Under the pieces are notes generated by a model, which did no database searches, was not told the origin of the DNA, and worked only from the letters and a program-made list of their open reading frames with translations. From DASUPK01 sp963728875 (lineage in GTDB: Bacteria; Actinomycetota; Thermoleophilia; Solirubrobacterales; 70-9): a stretch of 64,000 nucleotides of DNA. The stretch is taken from NCBI GenBank assembly GCA_963728875.1, contig CAVSLJ010000002.1, positions 682,001 through 746,000 of the forward strand, read 5' to 3'. The translations under genes were made by a program, and so were the position numbers. This document shows, one piece after another, positions 33,485 through 41,297 of this stretch (position 1 is its first letter; each line of letters begins with the position of its first letter).

Positions 33485-35202
33485 GCGGTCGCGGCGGTCA
33501 CGGCGATGTGCAGTCGGCCGTGGCCGGCGAAGTTCCGGAGCGCGTCGCGGATCTTCTGCGGCGCGGTCGCGGAAACCCAGCGGTGCGCGCCGGCCGTCGA
33601 GCGGGCGCTCCCTCGCGCGACAACCGTCGAGGAGATGCCCATCGCGTCGGCGACGTTCCGCGAAACCGTCACTGTCACGTTGACCGTGCACTCGGAGTCG
33701 CAGCCGGCCAGCACGCGCACACCCGGCCTGATCAGCTTGCTCCACCGCTTCGGCGTGATGACCTGCTGGACGTCGACGGCCGGGGAAGCAGCGAGCTCGC
33801 TGGCAACTCCCCCTCCCGCGGAGCCCGGGTCGCCACTCTCCTCACTCGCGCTCAGGAAGCTCCCCAATGCCGGTCGTCCGCTCACGGAACCGACCACGAC
33901 AACGCCCCTCTCGGTGAGGGCCATTCCAAAGCCCGTATTCCCTGCATCCGAGGCCGGCGTCACGGCGGCAGTCCCTGCAGCACCGAAGTTGGGGTCCGGG
34001 GCTCCGTCGGCCTCCCGAAGCCGAACCGCGCCCATGTCGTCCGAGACCAGTTCCCGGCAGTCGACCATCCCCCCGGCGATCACCCTGTTCTGGTCGTCCA
34101 CGAGCACCTCCTGCACAGAAGTGCGTGGCAAGGATTGAACACCGCGGTCCCCGAAGCCGCCATCCAGCTCCCCGGCGTCGCTGAGCCTGACGACGAAAGA
34201 GCTGCACACACCGGGAGCGTCGACTACCCCGCCGATCAATGCGCGCCCCGCCGAATCGACCGCTACGGACTCGGGACTCGCGTGCGCGACCCGGTCGGAT
34301 ATGTCAAAGCTCGCACCGCCGTTCGTCCCAAAGCCGGCGTCGATGCTCCCATCCGAATGGAGCTCGACGGCCGAGATCTCGGGATCGGTCGAAGCGGATC
34401 CGGCGGAGGGCGAACGCCACCCCGTCACCACGAGATCTCCATCCGGTCGCTCAGCGACGGCGGAGGCGAGATCGCTCCGTCCGTTCTCCAGAGTTCCAGG
34501 CTGGGCACCCATCGCAAGCTGCCGCTGCCAGAGCGGGCTGCCGTCGGCGGTCAGCCGGCCCGCGTAGGCAATCGAGTCTTCCTGTCCGCCGGACGTGACG
34601 GCGTCCTGGGCCGTGTAGAGGATCTCCCCCGCCCCTGGGCCGTGAGTCGCGACCGCGATGCCGGTGACCGAAGGAAGGCCGCCGACGAATCCACAGCCGC
34701 ACGAGCCGAATCCGGTCCCCGCCTGTCCTCCTCCGTCGTCCGGGTCCCCGGTCTCGGTGAATCGAGCGATGACCGGCTTGTTCGAGGTCGAGCCCTCTGC
34801 CAGCACGAGCACGCCGCCGTCGGGGGCGGCGACGACGGCCGACGCGAACGCCTGCATGCCATTGAGAGTGCTGACGACGACTCCATCCGTCCCAAAGCTC
34901 TGGTCCAGGGTCCCGTTGGCGTTGAACCTGGCCAGCAGAATCGAACGAACGGGGCCGTTGTCCGCAACGCCCGCAGCGACGAGCTTGCCCTGCTCGGGAC
35001 CGGAGTCATAGGTCGCCACGTCGCGGAGGCTGCCGGGCACGACCCCGGCGATTGCGCTCACGCCGGCGGTCCCGAAGCTTGGATCGAGGGACCCGGCCGG
35101 CGTCTCAGCGGCGCTTGCCGCCGGCGTCAGTGCCATCACCGCGAGGGCGGCGAGGGCGGCGACTGGACGTGTTCGGAGTCGAGGGCGTTGTGCAGTCTTC
35201 AA
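33481..35202 (-). CDS. Secreted delta-60 repeat protein
   Basis: About 573 aa. Signal peptide RTRPVAALAALAVMALTPAA-SAAE. At least five copies of the delta-60 signature (LDPSFGTAGV, LDQSFGTDGV, IDAGFGTNGG, LDGGFGDRGV, DPNFGAAGT) at roughly 55-90-residue spacing suggest a beta-propeller. C-terminal ~100 residues form a separate domain with a Cys pair (LAGCDSECTVNVTVTVSRNV) of the kind found in secreted Thermoleophilia proteins. Function unknown; extracellular binding is likely. TTG 35202 (MKTAQRPRLRTRP) is the best start. Confidence 0.8.
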   Translation of the reverse strand: MKTAQRPRLRTRPVAALAALAVMALTPAASAAETPAGSLDPSFGTAGVSAIAGVVPGSLRDVATYDSGPEQGKLVAAGVADNGPVRSILLARFNANGTLDQSFGTDGVVVSTLNGMQAFASAVVAAPDGGVLVLAEGSTSNKPVIARFTETGDPDDGGGQAGTGFGSCGCGFVGGLPSVTGIAVATHGPGAGEILYTAQDAVTSGGQEDSIAYAGRLTADGSPLWQRQLAMGAQPGTLENGRSDLASAVAERPDGDLVVTGWRSPSAGSASTDPEISAVELHSDGSIDAGFGTNGGASFDISDRVAHASPESVAVDSAGRALIGGVVDAPGVCSSFVVRLSDAGELDGGFGDRGVQSLPRTSVQEVLVDDQNRVIAGGMVDCRELVSDDMGAVRLREADGAPDPNFGAAGTAAVTPASDAGNTGFGMALTERGVVVVGSVSGRPALGSFLSASEESGDPGSAGGGVASELAASPAVDVQQVITPKRWSKLIRPGVRVLAGCDSECTVNVTVTVSRNVADAMGISSTVVARGSARSTAGAHRWVSATAPQKIRDALRNFAGHGRLHIAVTAATA

Positions 35203-35359
35203 TATCTGACGCCGGCACACACCGGCTGGCGGCGCCTCGGCGGATTGGACACCGGGAGGCGGGCCGTGATCGAGACTAGAGATCGAAAGGGCCGGCACAT
35301 CGGGGGTTTCCCGCAGCCGTCCCCCGACTAAACGAACGGTCTAGTCGAGGCCGCCGGCC

Positions 35360-36407
35360 CTAGGCGCAGGACCAGGCGCTCGGCCCGGAATCCCGCCAGA
35401 TCTCCGCGGCGATGCGGTCCTGCTCGGCCTTGGGCGCGTCCTGCGGGGCTCCCTGGCCACCGTAGGCCGCCCAGGTCGAGGGCAGGATCTGGTACGCGCC
35501 GCCCGCTCCGCTCGATGAGTTGAGCGCGTGGTAGTTGCCGCCCGACTCGCACATGACGATGTAGGTCGGGATCGAGTAGGGGCCGCCGAGGTAGGCCGGG
35601 CTGCCGGAGCCCGACGAGCCGATGAGGACTGCTGCTCGGCCTGCCTGCTCCTCTCGAGCTGCGCCACCTGACCCTGGGCGTCGGAGAGCGAGGCCTGCGT
35701 TCCCGATCGCGCCGCCGCGACCGCCGCGGCGCTCTGGTTGGCGGCCTGCTCGCTCGCCTCGAAGCTCTGCTTGGCCGACGGCGAGCTGCTGCGCCTCCTG
35801 ATCGGACTGCTGCTTCAGGTCGGCGACGCGGTGGACGTCGCCGGCGACCTGGTCGCGCAGCGAGGCGACCTTGTCGGCGATCCGGATGTCGGCCTCGTGG
35901 AGGGCGTTCAGGTAGTCGGAGCGGGTCGAGAGATCGTCGAAGCCGTCGGAGTTGAGCAGCACGGTCACGTAGTCCGGCGCATCGCTCTCGTAGATCGCGA
36001 CCAGTCGCTGGTCGAGGTCCTTGACCGCATGCGCGTACTCACCGCGGAGCTGCTCGAGCTGGCGCTCGGCGGCATCGAGCTGAGTCGCGAGCTCCCGCGA
36101 ACGGGCCTCCGCGGTCTGGACCTGCGCGTTCAGCTCCATCGCATGGGCTCCGGCCTGGTGGGCCTGTGCGGTCAGCGAGGCGATCCGCGACGTCTGCGCA
36201 GTCGACCCGGTCGGAGAGCTGGCCCGCGTCGTTCTTCGCCGAGTCGATCCGGTCCTGCAGCGACGGGTCCTTCGGCGCCGGCGAGGCTGATGCCGAGGGC
36301 AGCGGTCACCCCGACGGCCAGCGCGACGCCCAGCGCGACGCGCCTGCGACGAAAGCCCGGCGAGGCCGGACGCGAGCACTGCCTGCGTTTGTGGTCGCTG
36401 CTTCCAT
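35360..36407 (-). CDS. Secreted coiled-coil cell-wall hydrolase with transglycosylase-like C-terminus, several frameshifts
   Basis: Assembled from three frames: signal anchor RRRRVALGVALAVGVTAALG; KDPSLQDRIDSAKNDAGQLS (change near 36275); then, after a change near 36205, TSRIASLTAQAHQAGAHAME and a long coiled coil (AERQLEQLRGEYAHAVKDLD) with YVTVLLNSDGFDDLSTRSDY, as in CwlO/RipA-type hydrolases. Further changes near 35775 and 35630 lead into YIVMCESGGNYHALNSSSGA and GGAYQILPSTWAAYGGQGAP, the Rpf/transglycosylase-like domain with its catalytic Glu. ATG 36407 follows AAGGAG and the ydaO riboswitch. Likely peptidoglycan remodelling under c-di-AMP control. Confidence 0.82.
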
Positions 36408-36414
36408 CTCCTTC

Positions 36415-36545
36415 GGTGCCTGCGGGGTTAGCTGACGGGCTCACGCGGAAAGGAGTCGCGTTACGCCGGAGCTGTTGCCGGCGATTCGCCCCAACAAATC
36501 TGGGTTCCCCGCTCTCTCGAATGAGGGATTCGGCTCAATCGAGCC
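36415..36545 (-). ncRNA. ydaO/yuaA-type c-di-AMP riboswitch
   Basis: On the minus strand, in order: GAGCCGAATCCC, GAGCGGGGAACCCAGATTT, GTTGGGGCGAATCGCC, CCGGCGTAACGCGACTCC, then CCCGTCAGCTAACCCCGCAG and GGC just before AAGGAG-ATG of the cell-wall hydrolase. The GGGGAACCC / GGGGCGAATC / GTCAGCTAACCnCGnAGGC series is the conserved core of the ydaO RNA. In Actinobacteria this RNA typically controls rpf- and nlpC-like wall hydrolase genes and switches them off when c-di-AMP is high. Confidence 0.93.
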
Positions 36546-36642
36546 AGGAACGGTAGCGAACGCAATCACAGGCGCGTCGCGCCTGCCGCGCCCCAAAACC
36601 GCTCGGCCTCTCCTGCAAGGAATCGTGCAGGCCAGGCGTGGA

Positions 36643-37572
36643 TCAGGCGGCGAGGGCGAGCTTCGCGTCGTCCCGATAGGTCCGGCAGACCTCGCGCAGG
36701 ATGCCGAGCATCTCCTCGGCGGCGGGCGAGCGGGCCTCGTGCTCACGCGTGACCGCCCAGACCCGGCGAATCGGCTTCTGCCCCCTGACCGCACGGAGCT
36801 CGATTCCCGGATGCCCGCCCGCGAGCTCGGGCAGGATCGTGACGCCCAGCCCGGCGGCGACGAAGCCCTTGATCACCTCGTAGTCCTCGCTGCGGAAGCT
36901 GATCTTCGGCTCGAAGCCCGCGTCGCGGCAGAGCTCGAGGACCTGGTCGCGGCAGGAGCTCGGCAGCGCCCCGCAGAGCCAGTCCTCATCGGCCAGGTCC
37001 TCGATGCCGAACGGACTTGGCCCCGGCGAGCGGATGCCCGGGCGCCAGCGCGATCCTCATCGGCTCCTCGTAGATCAGCTCGGCCTCGACGTCGCGGGCG
37101 AAGTCCAGCGGGAAGTCCGGATAGTCGAAGACGACGGCGAGGTCGAAGTCGCCCGCGCTTCAGCGCCGGGAACGAATCCTCGGGCTCGTCCTCGGAGAAC
37201 TGCAGCTCGACCTTGGGGAATCGCTGCCGGAAGACCGACAGAGCGCGCGTCATCAGCGTGGCGCTGGCGGTCGGGAAGCTCGCCAGCCGAAGGCGCCCGC
37301 CCTCGAGCCCGGCGATCTGGGCGAGCTCTCGCTCGGCCTCCTCGAGGCGGCACATGACGGCGTCTCCGTGAGACATGAGCGCCTCGCCGGCGGCGGTCAG
37401 CTTCGGGTCCGTCGCTCGTGCGCTGCAGCAGGGGGATGCCCACCTCGCGCTCCAGCACCGCGATCTGCTGGCTGACGGCCGACTGCGAGAGGTGAAGCGA
37501 CTCAGCCGCGGCGGAGAACGAGCCGCGGGTGACGACCTCCTGCAGAACCCTCAATCGCCGCACATCGAGCAT
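36643..37572 (-). CDS. LysR-family transcription regulator, about three frameshifts
   Basis: N-terminal HTH MLDVRRLRVLQEVVTRGSFS, AAESLHLSQSAVSQQIAVLE (change near 37405), then CRLEEAERELAQIAGLEGGR and the effector domain LRLASFPTASATLMTRALSV, VELQFSEDEPEDSFPALK (change near 37155), LAVVFDYPDFPLDFARD, (change near 37015) DEDWLCGALPSSCRDQVLEL, and VIKGFVAAGLGVTILPELAG. About 300 aa when joined. Target unknown. ATG 37572 has TAAGTT 6 nt upstream, inside an ATAAG-N5-CTTAT palindrome, so it probably represses itself. Confidence 0.88.
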
Positions 37573-37617
37573 AAGGGAAACTTATCAGCCCGAGAAGGAA
37601 TCCATGTTGCGCTGATA
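37571..37617. promoter_or_regulatory. LysR-type operator region
   Basis: ATAAG-N5-CTTAT at 37571-37585 (T-N11-A-like palindrome over the lysR start) and an inverted pair TATCAGC (37583-37589) / GCTGATA (37611-37617). Placement between lysR and the divergent small gene is typical for autoregulation plus control of a neighbour. Confidence 0.5.
37579..37584 (-). promoter_or_regulatory. -10 element of lysR
   Basis: TAAGTT, 6 nt before the lysR ATG; lies inside the palindrome. Confidence 0.45.
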
Positions 37618-37677
37618 CCTCCCCACCGGGACCATCGGTTCGTTCCAATGACGAACCCCAGGACGAGAGGAGCTGAG

Positions 37678-37992
37678 ATGGAGGCGCACACACCAGCGAT
37701 CACCTTCCCGCGCGAGTGGGCCAAGAGGCCGCGCCGACGCCGGCTCGATCTGCTCCGCGAGCTCGTGCGGACGCGGCGGGACCAGGCCGCGCTGCGGGCG
37801 TACGCCGCCAGGTCGGAGCGCTCGGTCCCGCATCTCGATGCCGGGGTCCGAGCACACCCACCTCCTCCGCCGGCCGCGGGGCTTCTAGCTCAGGCCTCTT
37901 CCTCGCCGCCCCGGCTGGCGAGGTACGCGCCAACTCCGAGCACGGTGAGGGCGACTCCAGCGCCGGCGGCGATGCGAATCTCGCGCCCGTAG
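37678..37992 (+). CDS. Small basic protein divergent from lysR
   Basis: Up to 104 aa from ATG 37678, which follows GAGGAG with 4-6 nt spacing. The N-terminal ~60 residues (HTPAITFPREWAKRPRRRRL, DLLRELVRTRRDQAALRAYA) form a basic amphipathic helix reminiscent of DUF1127 small proteins; the remainder is Pro/Ala-rich and overlaps the antisense small membrane gene, so the true end may be near the TAG at 37885 after a one-base shift. As the divergent neighbour of lysR behind a palindromic operator it is a plausible target gene. Function unknown. Confidence 0.45.
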   Translation: MEAHTPAITFPREWAKRPRRRRLDLLRELVRTRRDQAALRAYAARSERSVPHLDAGVRAHPPPPPAAGLLAQASSSPPRLARYAPTPSTVRATPAPAAMRISRP

Positions 37993-38042
37993 CGCCAGCG
38001 GATGAACCCGACGACCATGCGGCCGATCAGCTCGTAGATCAC
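37890..38042 (-). CDS. 50-aa single-pass membrane protein downstream of argG
   Basis: Reads MIYELIGRMVVGFIRWRYG, REIRIAAGAGVALTVLGVGA, YLASRGGEEEA. One helix (IAAGAGVALTVLGVGAYLA) preceded by a basic amphipathic segment and followed by an acidic end, so the N-terminus is probably cytoplasmic. The GTG start overlaps the argG TGA (GTGA), the usual sign of translational coupling. Too short for most gene callers. Function unknown. Confidence 0.72.
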   Translation of the reverse strand: MIYELIGRMVVGFIRWRYGREIRIAAGAGVALTVLGVGAYLASRGGEEEA

Positions 38043-39310
38043 TCGGTCTCCTTTCGGATTCGGTGGGCGAGCCGGCTCTGGAGCGTGAAGAGCTCGATGA
38101 ACCCAGGGCTCGCGTGCTGGGAGAACTCTCCCCCGGATTCGCCAAAAGATGCAAGCGACCGGTCATAGAGCGCGTACGGGGAGCTTCTCCGGATCGGGGT
38201 CACGGAGCCACGGTAGAGCTTCACGGCCACCTCGCCGGTGACGAACTCGTTGACCGAGTCCATGTACGCGTCGAGGTCGTTTCGCAGCGGCTCGAGCCAG
38301 AGGCCGGCGTAACAGAGGTAGGCCCAGTGACTCTCCAGCGCTCCCTTGAAGTTGTTCTGGTGGATCGTGCAGACGAGCTTCTCGAGCTCGCGGTGCGCAG
38401 CGAGGACGATCGCGGCGGCCGGCACCTCGTAGAGGTCGCGGACCTTGAGCCCGACCACCCGGTCCTCGATGTGGTCGACGATGCCGACGCCGTGGCGCTG
38501 CCCGACCTCGGCGGCCCGCTCGAGCAGCTCGACCAGCCCGAGCCGCTCGCCGTCGAGTGAGACCGGGCGGCCCCGCTCGAATCCGATCGTCACGTCCTGG
38601 GGCTCGTCCGGCGCATCCTCCGGGCGCGTCACCAGCTGGAAGACGTCGTCGGGCGCCGCTTCGTCGAGATCCTCGATCGCCCGTCCCTCCGAGGAGCGGC
38701 CCCAGAGGTTGTCGTCGATCGAGTAGGGCGAGACCTCCGTCCCGCCCTTGACCGGGATGCCGTGCTCGCGCGCGTAGGCGATCTCCTCCTCCCTGCCCAT
38801 CTGCCACTCGCGCACCGGCGCGATGATCCGCAGCTCGGGATCGAGCGTCGCGATCGTCGCCTCGATCCGCACCTGGTCGTTGCCCTTGCCGGTGCAGCCG
38901 TGGGCGATCGTGTCGCAGCCGTGCTCGCGGGCCGCCTCGACGGCGAGCTTCCCGATCAGCGGCCGGCCGAGCGCCGTGAACAGCGGATAGCCGCCGCCGT
39001 AGAGCGCGTTCGCCTTGATCGCCGGCAGCACGTAGTCGGTCGCGAACTCCTCCCGGGCATCGACCAGGACGGTCTCGACGGCGCCCAGCTGCTCGGCCTT
39101 GCCGGTGACGACCTCCCAGTCCTCACCCGGCTGTCCGAGATCGACGGTGAGGGTCACGATCTCGGCCCCGTAGCGCTCCTGGATCCACTTCAGCATCACG
39201 CTCGTGTCGAGGCCTCCGGAGTAGAGCAGCAGCACGCGCCCGACCTGCGCCGGGTCGGCCTGGTAGGAGGCGATCCTCGGAGCTTGCGGGAACTTCTCGT
39301 CGGCCGCCAT
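38039..39310 (-). CDS. argG: Argininosuccinate synthase
   Basis: 423 aa; joins citrulline and aspartate with ATP in arginine synthesis. ATP P-loop VLLLYSGGLDTSVMLKWI, TVDLGQPGEDW, IAHGCTGKGNDQVRIE, EVSPYSIDDNLWGRSSEGRA, PVSLDGERLGLVELL, GIVDHIEDRVVGLKVRDLYE, and HWAYLCYAGLWLEPLRNDLD are family signatures. The N-terminus is ~20 residues longer than most (MAADEKFPQAPRIASYQADP). Intact. Followed by an overlapping 50-aa membrane protein. Confidence 0.96.
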   Translation of the reverse strand: MAADEKFPQAPRIASYQADPAQVGRVLLLYSGGLDTSVMLKWIQERYGAEIVTLTVDLGQPGEDWEVVTGKAEQLGAVETVLVDAREEFATDYVLPAIKANALYGGGYPLFTALGRPLIGKLAVEAAREHGCDTIAHGCTGKGNDQVRIEATIATLDPELRIIAPVREWQMGREEEIAYAREHGIPVKGGTEVSPYSIDDNLWGRSSEGRAIEDLDEAAPDDVFQLVTRPEDAPDEPQDVTIGFERGRPVSLDGERLGLVELLERAAEVGQRHGVGIVDHIEDRVVGLKVRDLYEVPAAAIVLAAHRELEKLVCTIHQNNFKGALESHWAYLCYAGLWLEPLRNDLDAYMDSVNEFVTGEVAVKLYRGSVTPIRRSSPYALYDRSLASFGESGGEFSQHASPGFIELFTLQSRLAHRIRKETE

Positions 39311-39364
39311 TGAGCCGGGAAGTGTGGCGCTTTCGCGCTGCCGCCGCTGAGAGAATCAGCGGCA

Positions 39365-40065
39365 GTGCATCGCCCGCTCAGAATCATCTCGATCATGCTG
39401 ATCACGGCGGGGCTCGTCGTCTTCGCCGACGCCGGCCTGACGCTGCGTCTGGCAGGAGCCGCTCTCCGCCGCCTACGGCTCGATCAAGCAGGGCCAGGCG
39501 GCGGACCAGCTCAACCAGCTGGAGACGCAGTATCCGACGCCCGCGGACCTGGCGGCGATCGCCGGGGTGCGCGGGATCGCCGAAGAAGGCGCGGATCCTG
39601 GCCGACCGCTTCGAGCCGCACCTCCAGGACGGGCCACGCGATCGGGCGGATCAAGATCGACCGGATCGGCCTGAGCATCGTCGTCGTCCAGGGGACGGAC
39701 ACCGGCTCCCTCCAGAAGGGGCCCGGCCACTACACGAACACGCCGATCCCGGGCAGCCCGGAACGGTGGCGATCGCCGGCCACCGCACCACCTACCTGGC
39801 GCCCTTCCGGCACATCAACGAGATCCAGGACGGCGACGAGATCCGGCTCGAGATGCCCTACGCGGCCTTCACCTACACGGTCGAGAAGCACGAGATCGTC
39901 GACCCGAGCGACGTCGGGATCATCAAGCCGGTCGGCTATACCGCAGCTGGTGCTGACCGCATGCCACCCCCCTACAGCGCGGCCCAGCGCTGGGCCGTCT
40001 TCGCCAAGCTCACCCGGATCGACACGTTCGACGTCACCGGCGAGAGGCCGCTGGCCGGCCCCTAG
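39365..40065 (+). CDS. Class E/D-like sortase, about five frameshifts
   Basis: Restored protein ~230 aa: N-terminal anchor HRPLRIISIMLITAGLVVFA, then helix SAAYGSIKQGQAADQLNQLE, RIKIDRIGLSIVVVQGTD, LQKGPGHYTNTPIPGQPGT, VAIAGHRTTYLAPFRHINEI (catalytic His), DGDEIRLEMPYAAFTYTVEK, and LVLTACHPPYSAAQRWAVFA (catalytic Cys in TACHP; the ALFAKL-like end carries no obvious Arg in the quoted frame). Sortases join LPxTG-type proteins to the cell wall; two LPFTG proteins lie 1-3 kb downstream. Frame changes are near 39460, 39590, 39640, 39765 and 39955. GTG start at 39365, divergent from argG. Confidence 0.87.
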
Positions 40066-40622
40066 CGCGAGCTCGCGACGAATCGAGACCGGCGTCTAGA
40101 GGTCGAGAGCTGCTTGAGGATCGCGTCCGGCATCCTCCAGTCCAAGCTCGTCCCGCATCACCCCAGAATCTCCTCGTGGCTGCTTCCCGGAGAGGGCCAT
40201 ATTCGTGATCACGAAGGCGAGCGCCGTCGGAGATCGGGAGCTCACCCGGCGTGCGCTGGCTTTCCGCGGGACCGTGCACTCGATCGCTCATTCGTGGAAA
40301 CGAATCGACGCTCGCGCGCAAGGTCGTCGACGGGCGCGACGCCACGGCTCTCGGGCCGACCTGGAAGGAGGCATTCAGACGCTGTGCCTCGCCGCTGAGC
40401 TCCAGCGCCAGCTCCATCAGACGATCCGCCTGCTCCAGCAGCTCGGCGGCGTGCTTCTCGGATCACCCGGGCCGTTCGCATGCGAGCTCGTCGCCTCAGG
40501 ATGCGGAATCGGGCTCGCCTGCGCTCCGCCCCGGCCAGCTGCCTCGTCAGGCATCGTGCACACCCCGCCATGAGGACCTCGAGACGCAATCGTCGGAGTT
40601 TGCGAGCGCCTGGGGAGCACCA
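40062..40622 (-). pseudogene. Broken or error-ridden hypothetical gene
   Basis: No continuous frame, but consistent fragments on the minus strand: KHAAELLEQADRLMELALEL then SGEAQRLNASFQ (helical), ALAFVITNMALSGKQP, EEILGVMRDELGLEDADAIL and KQLSTS, ending at a TAG that shares CCTAG with the sortase stop. The pieces would give an all-helical protein of ~170-180 aa starting near ATG 40622 (MVLPRRSQTPT). Three or more single-base corrections would be needed. Could be a real gene damaged by assembly errors or a decayed gene. No function assigned. Confidence 0.4.
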
Positions 40623-40711
40623 TGTTTCGAATCTCCTTGTTCGCCGGTCCCTCGGCAAACCGGCCGTTGTACCCAAACAGGCGATCGGACGCAACGCCCG
40701 TCGGCGGCATA

Positions 40712-41181
40712 CTAGTAACTGCCCATCCCATTGGGCGAGGTGCCCGCCGGCTCCGGTCTCTGCTCAGTATTCAAACGCGGGGCTGCTACCGGCGGGCTCC
40801 GGGCGACCCCGACGCTTTCAGTCAGATGCCTGGCGTGCGCGGGCGCGGACAGCTTGCGCAGCGACAAACCGGCGAAGCGACCATGCGTCAGGGCCACCCC
40901 GGCCACCATGGCCAAAGTCCATCCCGGTGAACGGCAGAGTGCCGCTGGCACCGTTCGTCGCCGTGGCTACCGGGCTGGCGGCGCTGTTGTCGGCCGCAAC
41001 CGGCCCGTTGGCCGCCGACCCGTCGGTGCCCGTCCCCTGCACCTGGGACTGAGGCTCGTACTGGGACGCACTCGGATTGGAAGAGCGTCTTGTGCGGAGC
41101 GGTGGCCGGTGGCACCAGCAGAGCCGCGCAGACCCCTACCGCAAGCGCGATCCGCAAATGTATACGCTTCATCTTGAACAT
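40712..41181 (-). CDS. LPFTG cell-wall-anchored protein 1, frameshifted
   Basis: Signal peptide KMKRIHLRIALAVGVCAALL, mature start AQDALPNPSASQYEPQSQVQG (after a one-base correction near 41075), a Thr/Ala/Asn-rich spacer, and GASGTLPFTGMDF as sorting signal. Beyond it, after another correction near 40930, a short hydrophobic stretch (MVAGVAL) and basic LSLRKLSAPAHARH tail. ATG 41181 follows GGGAG with 6-nt spacing. Paralogue of the gene at 42801-43154: both share AQDAL-x-NPSAS-x-YEP-x-SQVQG and LPFTGMD. Likely substrate of the nearby sortase. Confidence 0.75.
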
Positions 41182-41297
41182 CGGTGTCTCCCGTCGGTTT
41201 TGAATCGATTGTCTTCGGACTAGACATCGCGCGCCGGATCGCGCAACCCCCCCAACCCTGCGACCATATTACTAGGTATATGCGGAAAAGACGTCGC

